A stretch of 43,321 nucleotides of DNA from an uncultured Gammaproteobacteria bacterium (GTDB lineage Bacteria; Pseudomonadota; Gammaproteobacteria; PS1; Pseudothioglobaceae): NCBI GenBank assembly GCA_937896195.1, contig CALBNC010000030.1:1-43321 (forward strand), read 5' to 3'. Shown here one piece after another: positions 17,211-25,610 of this stretch. The first letter of the stretch is position 1. Each line of letters starts with the position of its first letter. The notes under the pieces are model-generated. The model was not told where the DNA came from. It searched no databases and worked only from the letters and a program-made list of their open reading frames with translations. The position numbers were made by a program, and so were the translations under genes.

Positions 17211-19881
17211 GACAGTTTTTGTATTTTTTGCCCGAGCCACATGGGCAAGGATCATTGCGCCCCACCTTTTCATCACCTCGTTGGTAAGCTTGCTGCTCTA
17301 ATGCTTCGACTTCATGATTATCAACACCCGTTGTTCCAAGCTCATCATGTTGCGGCTCAGTTGCTTCATTATCTTGCTGTTCAACATCAGAGGCATCTGT
17401 ATTCTCATTAATAGTTACACTAGATAGTGACTTAACTACTTCAATATCGATAGTGTCTAAAAGCTCTGTAAACATAGCAAAAGACTCTCGCTTGTATTCT
17501 TGGGTTGGGTTCTTTTGTGCGTACCCGCGCAAATTAACACTTTGTCTCAAATAATCCATAGCGGCCAAATGCTCTTTCCAATAATGATCAAGCGTTTGCA
17601 GCATAACTGCCTTCTCAAATCCACGCATAGATTCAGAGCCAGCTAATTCTTCTTTATAGTCGCAAATTGCACTCAAGCCTTCAACAATCCTACTCTCTAA
17701 TTCATCAACATCAACACCTTCGTCAAGCCACTTTTGCAAAGGAAAATCCGCCTTGTAGTCTGCCTTTAGCGCGTTATGCAAACCTTCAACATCCCAGTCT
17801 TCTTCAGCCTGTTCTGCCGTAATATAACCCCCAAACAGCGCTCCAATGACTTGTTTTCTGATACTTATAAAATGATCCTGAACATTGTCAACGTCCATTA
17901 AATCATCGCGCAATGTGTAAATAACTTTTCTCTGATCATTAGCGACATCATCGTACTCGAGCAAATTCTTTCTGGCATCGTAATTCATACCCTCAACTTT
18001 ACGCTGTGCGTTTTCAATGGCCCTATTAACCATTTTATGCTCAATAGCTTCGCCCTTTTCCATGCCTAGTCTTTGCATCATTGTTGCCATTTTTTCACTG
18101 GCAAAAATACGCATCAGGTTGTCTTCTAACGATAAATAAAATCGAGTCGACCCCACATCGCCTTGACGACCAGAACGACCACGCAGCTGGTTATCTACAC
18201 GACGAGACTCATTGCGCTCAGTACCAACAATATGAAGACCGCCTGCTGAAATCACCTTAGCATGCTCGACACTCCAATCTTGTTTTTGTTGGTCCGTTGC
18301 ATCGTCTGTCAGTTTTCCACCTAGTACGATATCAGTACCACGACCAGCCATATTAGTTGCAATGGTTACCGCACCAACTGAGCCAGCATTGGCAATAATG
18401 ATTGCCTCCCTTTCATGTTGCTTCGCATTCAACACTTCGTGCTTGATTTTTTTATTAGTTAATAGGTCTGAAACCGCTTCAGAATTTTCAATACTGCTGG
18501 TGCCTACCAAAACTGGCTGGCCTGTTTCTTGGCAATTACCTACATCGTTCGCAATAGCCTCTAGTTTTTCTTCTAATGTTAGGTAAATCTGGTCTGCCTT
18601 ATCGTCTCTCTCTGAAATTTTATTAGGCGGAATAACAACAGTTTCAAGATTATAAATATCTTGAAATTCAACCGCTTCAGTATCTGCCGTTCCAGTCATA
18701 CCAGATAGCTTAGCGTATAGTCTGAAATAGTTTTGGAAAGTGATCGAGGCTAGCGTTTGATTTTCTTTCTTAATACTCACCCCTTCTTTGGCTTCAATCG
18801 CCTGATGAAGCCCTTCACTCCAGCGACGACCTGGCATTGTTCTGCCAGTAAATTCATCAACAATCACTATCTCATCGCCATCAATAATATAGTGGTCGTC
18901 TATTTTAAATAAGATGTGGGCTCTAAGAGCCGAGCTAATATGCTGCATTAATAAAATATTACTAGCATCATAAAGACTTGCGCCCTCAGATAGTGCGCCT
19001 GCATCAATCAAAAGATTCTCTGCTTTTGAGTGACCGTCGTCCGTTAAAAATACCTGCTTATGCTTTTCATCGACTGTGTAATCTCCTGGCACTTCCACAA
19101 CAATTTCCTTACCTTCGCCACTCTCAATTTGCTTGGTAAAGTTGGGAATCATGTGATTAATGGCTCTGTATACCTCAGCATAATCTGCTGCAGGTCCAGA
19201 AATAATCAAAGGTGTTCTCGCCTCATCAATCAAAATCGAGTCTACTTCATCAACAATGGCAAAATTCAGTCCTCGTTGCACCTTTTGATCAGTAGTAAAG
19301 GCCATATTGTCGCGTAGATAATCAAAGCCCAATTCATTATTAGTGGCGTAAACCACGTCACATGCGTAAGCTACTTGCTTGTCTTCTGGCGGCTTATTGG
19401 ACGCAACAATTCCAACGCTTAAGCCTAAAAACTCAAGAACCTTACCCATCCATTCAGCATCACGCTCAGCTAGATAATCATTCACGGTAACAATATGAAC
19501 CCCTTTACCGCTTAAAGCATTAAGATAAGCTGGCAACGTGGCGACTAAAGTTTTACCTTCACCAGTCCCCATCTCTGCAATATTACCATTATGTAAAACC
19601 ATGCCGCCAATAAGCTGAACATCGTGATGCCTTAGTCCGAGCACCCGAACGCTGGCCTCACGCATCACCGCAAAAGCTTCAGTTAATAATTCATCTAAAG
19701 ACTCTTGAGACTCATAGCGGTCTTTAAATTCTTGGGTTTTGGCTCGCAACTGCTCATCGCTCAAGGCTTGAATTCCTTCCTCTAGATCATTAATATCTTT
19801 AACTGTCTTGCTTAATTCTTTAACAAGTCGCTCATTTCTAGAGCCGACAATCTTGGATAAAATTTTATTTATAATACTCAT
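17203..19881 (-). CDS. secA: Preprotein translocase ATPase SecA
   Basis: An 892-residue motor that drives unfolded proteins through SecYEG. Walker A is in [20 protein letters not shown], the DEAD-like box is in [17 protein letters not shown], and helicase motif VI is in [20 protein letters not shown]. The C-terminal SecB/lipid-binding zinc tail is complete ([14 protein letters not shown], with C-x-C-x8-C-H). Length and domain order match the family. It heads the minus-strand operon secA-anmK-pyrC and is divergent from a dciA-like gene, as in some gammaproteobacteria where DUF721 adjoins secA. Confidence 0.98.
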   Translation of the reverse strand: MSIINKILSKIVGSRNERLVKELSKTVKDINDLEEGIQALSDEQLRAKTQEFKDRYESQESLDELLTEAFAVMREASVRVLGLRHHDVQLIGGMVLHNGNIAEMGTGEGKTLVATLPAYLNALSGKGVHIVTVNDYLAERDAEWMGKVLEFLGLSVGIVASNKPPEDKQVAYACDVVYATNNELGFDYLRDNMAFTTDQKVQRGLNFAIVDEVDSILIDEARTPLIISGPAADYAEVYRAINHMIPNFTKQIESGEGKEIVVEVPGDYTVDEKHKQVFLTDDGHSKAENLLIDAGALSEGASLYDASNILLMQHISSALRAHILFKIDDHYIIDGDEIVIVDEFTGRTMPGRRWSEGLHQAIEAKEGVSIKKENQTLASITFQNYFRLYAKLSGMTGTADTEAVEFQDIYNLETVVIPPNKISERDDKADQIYLTLEEKLEAIANDVGNCQETGQPVLVGTSSIENSEAVSDLLTNKKIKHEVLNAKQHEREAIIIANAGSVGAVTIATNMAGRGTDIVLGGKLTDDATDQQKQDWSVEHAKVISAGGLHIVGTERNESRRVDNQLRGRSGRQGDVGSTRFYLSLEDNLMRIFASEKMATMMQRLGMEKGEAIEHKMVNRAIENAQRKVEGMNYDARKNLLEYDDVANDQRKVIYTLRDDLMDVDNVQDHFISIRKQVIGALFGGYITAEQAEEDWDVEGLHNALKADYKADFPLQKWLDEGVDVDELESRIVEGLSAICDYKEELAGSESMRGFEKAVMLQTLDHYWKEHLAAMDYLRQSVNLRGYAQKNPTQEYKRESFAMFTELLDTIDIEVVKSLSSVTINENTDASDVEQQDNEATEPQHDELGTTGVDNHEVEALEQQAYQRGDEKVGRNDPCPCGSGKKYKNCHG

Positions 19882-19949
19882 ATAGGATAGAAAGAACTAT
19901 TTTTTACAAAAAACCTATTTTCTCACATATAAACTAGCCTTTGCATCAA

Positions 19950-20255
19950 ATGTGCCCGCATAAACCAACAACTAATATTTCAGATTTTTCTCCCAACGGA
20001 GAGCTGGGTCAATTATTTGCCCAGGCTAAAATATATAATGAAATCAATGTGCAGCTAGCGCCAAAACTACCAGCCACCCTCAAAACTTTGAAACTTTGTC
20101 TTATTAAGAGCAATACAGCAACCTTGATAGCTGACAACCCGGCTATTGCCTTTAGAGCCAAACAACAGCTTCCTGAATTAATCATACTTTTACAGTCTAT
20201 CTCTTTAGCTAGTAAAATAGATCATATCAGCATCAAAGTCTCTACCAGTCAATAA
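19950..20255 (+). CDS. DciA-like (DUF721) protein
   Basis: A 101-residue protein. The body resembles DUF721: an N-terminal LGQLFAQAKIYNEINVQLAPKLP, then strands containing LKLCLIKSNTATLIADNPAIAFRAKQQLPELI. DciA proteins are ancestral loaders of the replicative helicase DnaB in bacteria lacking DnaC. The position, divergent from secA across about 70 bases, matches the common secA/DUF721 neighbourhood. ATG 19950 is preferred over a TTG three codons upstream. The protein is short for the family and the similarity is modest, so the call is tentative. Confidence 0.6.
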   Translation: MCPHKPTTNISDFSPNGELGQLFAQAKIYNEINVQLAPKLPATLKTLKLCLIKSNTATLIADNPAIAFRAKQQLPELIILLQSISLASKIDHISIKVSTSQ

Positions 20256-20299
20256 CCCAAACCACGCCAATTGCTTATCATTTAATAACAATATTACAG

Positions 20300-20305
20300 T
20301 ATAAT
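20300..20305 (+). promoter_or_regulatory. Candidate -10 element for petABC
   Basis: TATAAT stands 48 bases before the petA start in the 98-base gap after the dciA-like gene. No convincing -35 hexamer is found 16-18 bases upstream. An AAAGGA ribosome site lies about 10 bases before the petA ATG. Confidence 0.3.
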
Positions 20306-20353
20306 TATTAAATTTTTAATGTATAAACATTTAGAATAAAGGACTGTAATCTT

Positions 20354-20947
20354 ATGTCAGAACAAGAAATAGATTTAAAGAAAAGGCGCTTTTTAACCAA
20401 CGCCACTAGTGTCGTTGGTGCTGTTGGTGTTGGCTTTGTACTGGTGCCATTTCTGTCTTCTTGGATGCCCTCAGCACGCGCAAAAGCAGCTGGAGCTCCT
20501 GTAGACGTAGATATCTCAAAACTAGAGGATGGCCAGCTTGTTCGCGTTCTTTGGCGCAAAAAACCTGTTTGGATTTTCAAGCGTGACAAAGACACAGTGG
20601 CTAGATTAGATACATTAAATGATATTCTGGTGGATCCAAATAATGAAGAGCCTCAACAGCCTGATTATGCCAAAAATAAATGGCGCTCTATCAATCCTGA
20701 AATCGCTGTCATAATTGGTATTTGCACCCATTTAGGCTGTTCTCCTACCTATCGTCCTGAAGTAGGCGCAGCAGACTTAGGTGGTGACGAATGGCAGGGT
20801 GGCTTTTATTGCCCTTGTCACGGGTCTAAATTTGACTTAGCAGGGCGTGTCTATAAAAACACACCAGCACCGATCAACCTGGCTATCCCGCCTTATCACT
20901 TTGTATCAGACACGCTTATCCGCTTAGGTGTTGATCCGAAAGTCTAA
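20354..20947 (+). CDS. petA: Ubiquinol-cytochrome c reductase Rieske iron-sulfur subunit
   Basis: A 197-residue subunit of the bc1 complex carrying the 2Fe-2S cluster that takes the first electron from quinol. A twin-arginine export signal (KKRRFLT at 9-15) precedes one membrane helix at about 18-36. The cluster ligands are in CTHLGCS (C124, H126, C129) and CPCHGS (C153, C155, H156); C129 and C155 form the usual disulfide. It is the first gene of petABC; cytochrome b follows after 14 bases with a GGAGAG ribosome site. Confidence 0.97.
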   Translation: MSEQEIDLKKRRFLTNATSVVGAVGVGFVLVPFLSSWMPSARAKAAGAPVDVDISKLEDGQLVRVLWRKKPVWIFKRDKDTVARLDTLNDILVDPNNEEPQQPDYAKNKWRSINPEIAVIIGICTHLGCSPTYRPEVGAADLGGDEWQGGFYCPCHGSKFDLAGRVYKNTPAPINLAIPPYHFVSDTLIRLGVDPKV

Positions 20948-20961
20948 CTATTGGAGAGAAA

Positions 20962-22188
20962 ATGGACAACAACAAAAACTGGATAGATCAAAGATTTCCA
21001 CTAACTAAAGTCTGGAATGAGCATTTAGCAGAATACTACACACCTAGAAACTTTAATTTCTGGTATTTTTTTGGATCTTTAGCAATACTAGTATTGGTTA
21101 TTCAGCTGTTTACTGGCATCTTTTTAACCATGCATTACAAGCCTGATGCAGCTAATGCTTTTGCATCCGTTGAGTATATTATGCGAGACGTTGATTGGGG
21201 CTGGTTAATCCGCTATATACACTCAACAGGTGCATCTGCATTCTTTGTGGTAATTTATCTACACATGTACCGAGCGCTACTTTATGGTTCGTATAAAGCG
21301 CCTCGAGAATTAATTTGGATACTTGGTATGGTGCTTTACATCGCCTTGATGGCTGAAGCTTTTATGGGCTACGTTCTGCCGTGGGGTCAAATGTCTTACT
21401 GGGGTGCCAAGGTTATTATAAATCTTTTTGGCTCATTCCCAATTGTGGGTGACATAATCTTAGAATTTATTTTAGGTGACTATGCTGTAGGCGATGCTAC
21501 ATTAAATCGATTCTTCTCATTACATGTTATCGCCATTCCATTAATCTTAGTGGTTTTAGTGTTCTTGCATATCGTTGCATTACATACAGTTGGCTCAAAC
21601 AATCCAGACGGTGTTGAAATTAAGCAAAATAAAGATGAGAACGGCATTCCAAAAGATGGCATTCCATTCCATCCGTATTACAGTGTCAAAGATATTGTGG
21701 GCGTGGTAGTCTTCTTAATGATCTTCTCCTCAATTGTATTTTTTGCTCCTGCGTTAGGTGGGTATTTTCTGGAGGGTCCGAACTTTATTGAAGCAAACCC
21801 CCTTATGACACCTGATCACATTGCGCCGCTATGGTACTTGACGCCTTTTTATTCGGTTTTAAGAGCTGTGCCACCAATGTTTGGATCGCAATTGCCGGGC
21901 GTATTAGCTATGTTTTCCGCCTTATTGATTCTTATTGCGTTACCATGGCTAGACCGCTCTAAAGTAAAATCAATTAGATACCGTTCATGGCCTTATAAGG
22001 TTGCATTAGGAATTTTCGTAGTCACTTTTGTCGTGCTAGGCTGGCTTGGTATGCAAGCAGTTACGCCTTTGTACAGTCTAATGGCTCAAATTTTCACCAC
22101 ACTTTACTTTGCATTCTTTATTCTAATGCCTTGGTTTACCTCTATTGGTAAAACTAAACCAGTGCCTGAAAGAACGACGGAGAAATAA
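20962..22188 (+). CDS. petB: Ubiquinol-cytochrome c reductase cytochrome b subunit
   Basis: A 408-residue inner-membrane protein with eight predicted helices. The four heme-b ligands have correct spacing: H87 and H101 on one helix, H188 and H203 on another. The Qo-site motif that is PEWY in mitochondria and many bacteria is PLWY here (P289-L290-W291-Y292, in HIAPLWYLTPFYSVLRAVPP). Gammaproteobacterial enzymes often have PVWY, so loss of the glutamate fits the lineage. It also has GYVLPWGQMSYWGA. Cytochrome c1 follows with one base between. Confidence 0.97.
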   Translation: MDNNKNWIDQRFPLTKVWNEHLAEYYTPRNFNFWYFFGSLAILVLVIQLFTGIFLTMHYKPDAANAFASVEYIMRDVDWGWLIRYIHSTGASAFFVVIYLHMYRALLYGSYKAPRELIWILGMVLYIALMAEAFMGYVLPWGQMSYWGAKVIINLFGSFPIVGDIILEFILGDYAVGDATLNRFFSLHVIAIPLILVVLVFLHIVALHTVGSNNPDGVEIKQNKDENGIPKDGIPFHPYYSVKDIVGVVVFLMIFSSIVFFAPALGGYFLEGPNFIEANPLMTPDHIAPLWYLTPFYSVLRAVPPMFGSQLPGVLAMFSALLILIALPWLDRSKVKSIRYRSWPYKVALGIFVVTFVVLGWLGMQAVTPLYSLMAQIFTTLYFAFFILMPWFTSIGKTKPVPERTTEK

Positions 22189-22189
22189 T

Positions 22190-22876
22190 ATGAAAATACT
22201 ACTTAAAACACTATCTATAGTTTCAGTATTCATAATCTCTTTCAATGCTAGCGCAGCTGGTGGGGGCGTTAACTTGGATCATGCTGATACTGATATTACT
22301 GATGAGGCTTCATTACAGCGAGGCGCCAAGTCATTCATGAACAATTGTTCAGGCTGTCACTCTATTGAACTGATGCGCTATAACCGTATTGCTAAGGACT
22401 TAAATATTAATGAAGCTGATATGGCTAAAAATCTAATGTTTAATGCTGAAAAAACAGGTAGCAAGATATTTTCATCAATGCCTGTTGATGGAGCAAATAA
22501 ATGGTTTGGCACAACCCCGCCTGACTTATCACTGACCGCTCGAGCAAAGGGCACAGACTGGATCTATACTTACCTTAGAGGCTTTTATGCAGACGATACA
22601 CGCCCTTATGGTGTGAATAACCATGTATTGAAAAATGCCTCTATGCCGGATGCCCTATGGCAATCTAAGCAGGATAAATCAGAGCTAGAATTCAATCGAG
22701 AAGTAAGAGATATTACTAACTTCTTAGACTATGTATCAGAGCCTGTAAAGCTAATTAGATATGAGATTGGTGTTAAAGTTCTAGGATTTTTATTCATCCT
22801 ATTTATTCTTTCTTACTTAATGAAAAAAGAATATTGGAAGGACGTCAAGTACGGTAAATGGCGTGCAAAAGACTAA
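22190..22876 (+). CDS. petC: Ubiquinol-cytochrome c reductase cytochrome c1
   Basis: A 228-residue periplasmic heme protein anchored by a C-terminal helix (about 200-215, KVLGFLFILFILSYLMKKE). A signal peptide ends at ASA near residue 22. The covalent heme site is CSGCH at 53-57. ASMPDALW probably carries the methionine ligand. It accepts electrons from the Rieske subunit and passes them to soluble cytochrome c. The start at 22190 gives the signal peptide; an upstream ATG in the same frame at 22145 lies within petB. A terminator follows. Confidence 0.96.
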   Translation: MKILLKTLSIVSVFIISFNASAAGGGVNLDHADTDITDEASLQRGAKSFMNNCSGCHSIELMRYNRIAKDLNINEADMAKNLMFNAEKTGSKIFSSMPVDGANKWFGTTPPDLSLTARAKGTDWIYTYLRGFYADDTRPYGVNNHVLKNASMPDALWQSKQDKSELEFNREVRDITNFLDYVSEPVKLIRYEIGVKVLGFLFILFILSYLMKKEYWKDVKYGKWRAKD

Positions 22877-22901
22877 CTAAACCAGTACAATTATAATATA
22901 C

Positions 22902-22936
22902 AACAGCGCTCTATTAAAATAAGGTGCTGTTTTTTT
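22902..22936 (+). terminator. Intrinsic terminator after petABC
   Basis: AACAGCGC at 22902-22909 pairs with GTGCTGTT at 22924-22931, an eight-base-pair stem with one G-U pair. The loop is about 14 bases and a run of seven T follows. It closes the bc1 operon and separates it from sspAB. Confidence 0.75.
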
Positions 22937-22959
22937 GATTTTAAAAAAGGTAGAAACCC

Positions 22960-23589
22960 ATGTTAAGAAAACCTAATCCATCTTCAACTACGCTGTACTC
23001 ATCACCTCATGAAATTGAATCACATGTAGTGCGCTTTATCATGGCTGAAAAGAGCATTGAAAGAAATGTATTCAATCTTAAAGTTGACGAGATGCCCGAA
23101 GAAATTCTAGAGCTAAACCCTTGTCAATCTCTTCCTACTTTATTTGACCGCGGTATTGTTCTGTATGATCTATCTGTCATCATGGAATACCTAGATGAAA
23201 GGTTTCCATTCCCACCATTACTGCCAGTAGACCCAATTGAAAAATCTGAAAAGAGATTAATGGTTTTTAGATTTACTCGCTCTGAAGGCTGCTGGTTTGA
23301 GTTGGCTGATACCATTGAAACTGGAAGTAAAAAGCAGGCCGATGAGGCTCGAAAGATCTTAAAGAGTAATTTGATTGAATTAGTACCCTTGTTTGCTTAT
23401 AAGCCTTTCTTCAAAAGTGATGAAATGACAGTTGTGGACGCTTGTTTGGCTGCACTTTTGTGGCGCTTAAAGAGGCTAGATATTGATTTAGGCGCGCCTG
23501 GAAAAGCTGTCAACGATTATGCTAAGAGACTCTTCGCTAGAGATTCTTTCAAAGAGTGTATGACGGACTGCGAAAAAGAATACAACTAG
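22960..23589 (+). CDS. sspA: Stringent starvation protein A (GST-fold regulator)
   Basis: A 209-residue GST-like protein. In E. coli SspA binds RNA polymerase and alters transcription in stationary phase and acid stress. The thioredoxin-like half has LYSSPHEIESHVVRFIMAEK and ELNPCQSLPTLFDRGIVLYD, then SVIMEYLDERFPFPPLLPVDP linking to the helical half. No catalytic cysteine or serine of true GSTs is apparent, as expected. It follows the petABC terminator and pairs with sspB, the usual petABC-sspAB order of gammaproteobacteria and betaproteobacteria. Confidence 0.93.
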   Translation: MLRKPNPSSTTLYSSPHEIESHVVRFIMAEKSIERNVFNLKVDEMPEEILELNPCQSLPTLFDRGIVLYDLSVIMEYLDERFPFPPLLPVDPIEKSEKRLMVFRFTRSEGCWFELADTIETGSKKQADEARKILKSNLIELVPLFAYKPFFKSDEMTVVDACLAALLWRLKRLDIDLGAPGKAVNDYAKRLFARDSFKECMTDCEKEYN

Positions 23590-23599
23590 CCACTCAGCC

Positions 23600-23956
23600 G
23601 TGGCTTCAGTTACACCTTACTTAATTAGAGCCTACCATCAATGGATGGAAGACTCTGGATTAACGCCCCATATTTTAGTTGATTGTAGCCACTCTTCAGT
23701 TGTAGTCCCCAAGCAGTTTATCCAGCAAGATAGAATTGTCCTTAACATTGCAGGCTCTGCAACTGAATCGCTTGTATTAAGTGATAACCATATCGGCTTT
23801 AAGGCTCGATTTTCTGGTCAATCAGTTGATGTCTTTATACCAATCGACTCAGTACTTAGTATTTATGCTGGTGAAAACGGTGAAGGCATGCTGTTTGAAA
23901 TTAAAGATCCGCCCTTAGAGGTCGAAGAAAAACCCGGCCTTACTCTGCTCGATTAA
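23600..23956 (+). CDS. sspB: ClpXP specificity adaptor SspB
   Basis: A 118-residue adaptor that delivers ssrA-tagged proteins to ClpXP. The body has PYLIRAYHQWMEDSGLTPHI, then VVVPKQF and ILNIAGSATESLVLS-like strands with the SxRFSGQ-like segment (FKARFSGQSVDVFIPID). The C-terminal tail is short and acidic with LTLLD at the end, close to the ClpX-docking motif of the family. It begins with GTG at 23600, 10 bases after sspA. It converges with bioD, two bases apart. Confidence 0.92.
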   Translation: MASVTPYLIRAYHQWMEDSGLTPHILVDCSHSSVVVPKQFIQQDRIVLNIAGSATESLVLSDNHIGFKARFSGQSVDVFIPIDSVLSIYAGENGEGMLFEIKDPPLEVEEKPGLTLLD

Positions 23957-23958
23957 AG

Positions 23959-24600
23959 CTAGCTCAACCTTAGTATTTTTCCTAGTATTTGATTAAATTC
24001 AGCTATTAGCGAACTATTGTAGATCGCTACATTACAACCCCCGTAATGACGAATAGCACTTGCATTTTCAAGCGTATTGGGCTCAAACTGGTTTAACACA
24101 ACACAGGCAATTTCAAGCTGATATTGTCTCGCCACCTTGATAGTTAATAGCGCCTGGTTGATTGCACCCAATTCATCCTTAACCACGATAATCAGTGGCA
24201 AAGCTAGTGATTTAGCCAAATCTATATTTAGCGTGTCTTTTGCCATTGGAGATAATAATCCACCCGCGCCTTCAACCACAACAAACGAATCACTTACGCA
24301 TGCATCGATCAACTGATCAAGTGATAATTCAATATTACCTACTTTGCTCGCACTTTCAGCGCTACTACAGTGATGAAACTTATGTGGACACACTATGTCA
24401 ATATCATCATCAACGTTGCTTGCCTTTAGCAACTTAAACGCATCCTTGGTTACTAAGTCGCCATTAACAACCTGACAATCGCTCTCAACTGGCTTTCTCA
24501 CAGATACTATTTTTGATTGGGTTAACAGGTTAACAAGATGTTGCGCGATAAAAGTTTTACCAACATCTGTTCCGCTTCCACTAATAAACAAGCCTTTCAT
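23959..24600 (-). CDS. bioD: Dethiobiotin synthetase
   Basis: A 213-residue P-loop enzyme that closes the ureido ring of dethiobiotin in biotin synthesis. The Walker A region is GSGTDVGKTFIAQHL near the start; KPVESDCQ and VVEGAGGLLSPM are the substrate and metal segments. The ATG at 24600 puts KGLFISGSGTDVGKT at the N-terminus; reading further upstream would enter the region used by pyrD. No other bio gene is in the window. It is divergent from pyrD with only 39 bases between starts. Confidence 0.94.
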   Translation of the reverse strand: MKGLFISGSGTDVGKTFIAQHLVNLLTQSKIVSVRKPVESDCQVVNGDLVTKDAFKLLKASNVDDDIDIVCPHKFHHCSSAESASKVGNIELSLDQLIDACVSDSFVVVEGAGGLLSPMAKDTLNIDLAKSLALPLIIVVKDELGAINQALLTIKVARQYQLEIACVVLNQFEPNTLENASAIRHYGGCNVAIYNSSLIAEFNQILGKILRLS

Positions 24601-24626
24601 AATCACTAATTTTAACAGCAAAAATG

Positions 24627-24632
24627 TATAAT
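24627..24632 (+). promoter_or_regulatory. Candidate -10 element for pyrD
   Basis: TATAAT lies in the 39-base bioD/pyrD divergent gap, with the pyrD ATG only seven bases after it. A transcript started at the normal distance would begin at or next to the A of the start codon, that is, leaderless. No ribosome site precedes the ATG and no clear -35 is seen. Confidence 0.35.
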
Positions 24633-24639
24633 ACCGCGT

Positions 24640-25602
24640 ATGCATAATAACTTAAAAACACAGTTCTGTGGTCTAGAGCTAGACTCTCCAATCGTTCTCC
24701 TGTCTGGTTGCGTTGGATTTGGTGAAGAATATACGAGAATTGAAGGCTTCTCCAATACAGATGTTGGCGCCATTTGTCTTAAGGGTACGACTTTAGAGCC
24801 TAGACTTGGCAACATTCCTAGTCGTGTCACCGAAACTCCAGAGGGTATGATTAACGCCATTGGGCTGCAAAACCCGGGCACTGATATCGTGATTAACGAA
24901 ATCATGCCAAAACTAGATAAAAAAGAAACGCGTTTTATTATTAATATTTCAGGCTCTTCTATTGAGGAGTATGGAGAAATTGCAAAACGTTTTGATGATT
25001 CTGACATTGATGCTATTGAAATCAATATTTCTTGTCCTAACGTAAAAGAGGGGGGCGTCGCGTTTGGTAACGATCCAGACATGTCTTATCGAGTGGTTGA
25101 AATTTGTCGAAAAAATACCACTAAGCCTTTAATCACTAAACTATCTCCCAATCAAACTAATATCGCTCTGAATGCTCAACGATGTATTGATGCAGGAACC
25201 GATGGTTTGGCCGTTATCAATACTCTGATGGGCATGTCAATTGATACAAAAACGCGACGCCCTGTTATTGGCAACAATCAAGGCGGCCTGTCTGGGGCAG
25301 CCATTAAGCCGGTCGCTCTTTTAAAGGTTCACCAGGTGTATCAGGTTAGTAAAAAATACAATGTTCCTATTATCGGTCAAGGCGGAATTATGACTGCTAA
25401 CGATGCTATTGAATTTATCATTGCAGGCGCCTCTACAGTTGGCATCGGTACCGCCTTATTTTATGATCCATTGGTATGCCCTAAGATTAACGACGGTATT
25501 AGTCAATATTTAATCGATCACCAACTAAATAGTATTGATGATTTAATCGGTACGCTTGAACTTAACTCTGCTATCTCTCAGTGTGATATCGGCAGCAAAT
25601 AA
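24640..25602 (+). CDS. pyrD: Dihydroorotate dehydrogenase, class 1B type
   Basis: A 320-residue TIM-barrel flavoprotein oxidising dihydroorotate to orotate. It lacks the N-terminal membrane extension of class 2 (quinone-linked) enzymes, and begins directly with [19 protein letters not shown]. The catalytic residue is the cysteine in [12 protein letters not shown], as in class 1; class 2 uses serine. Further motifs are [10 protein letters not shown]-like [18 protein letters not shown] and [16 protein letters not shown], then [20 protein letters not shown]. Class 1B normally works with a PyrK electron-transfer subunit and NAD; no pyrK is in the window. The gene is followed nine bases later by leuS. 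Confidence 0.88.
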   Translation: MHNNLKTQFCGLELDSPIVLLSGCVGFGEEYTRIEGFSNTDVGAICLKGTTLEPRLGNIPSRVTETPEGMINAIGLQNPGTDIVINEIMPKLDKKETRFIINISGSSIEEYGEIAKRFDDSDIDAIEINISCPNVKEGGVAFGNDPDMSYRVVEICRKNTTKPLITKLSPNQTNIALNAQRCIDAGTDGLAVINTLMGMSIDTKTRRPVIGNNQGGLSGAAIKPVALLKVHQVYQVSKKYNVPIIGQGGIMTANDAIEFIIAGASTVGIGTALFYDPLVCPKINDGISQYLIDHQLNSIDDLIGTLELNSAISQCDIGSK

Positions 25603-25610
25603 AACGCATC

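Noticed and set aside
20308-20595. A 95-codon minus-strand ORF opposite the start of petA
   Set aside because: It lies antisense to the export signal and first domain of the Rieske protein, has low-complexity composition and no ribosome site.
22892-22897. TATAAT just before the petABC terminator as an sspA promoter
   Set aside because: A transcript from it would begin in the terminator stem, and no -35 is present; more likely chance in AT-rich DNA.
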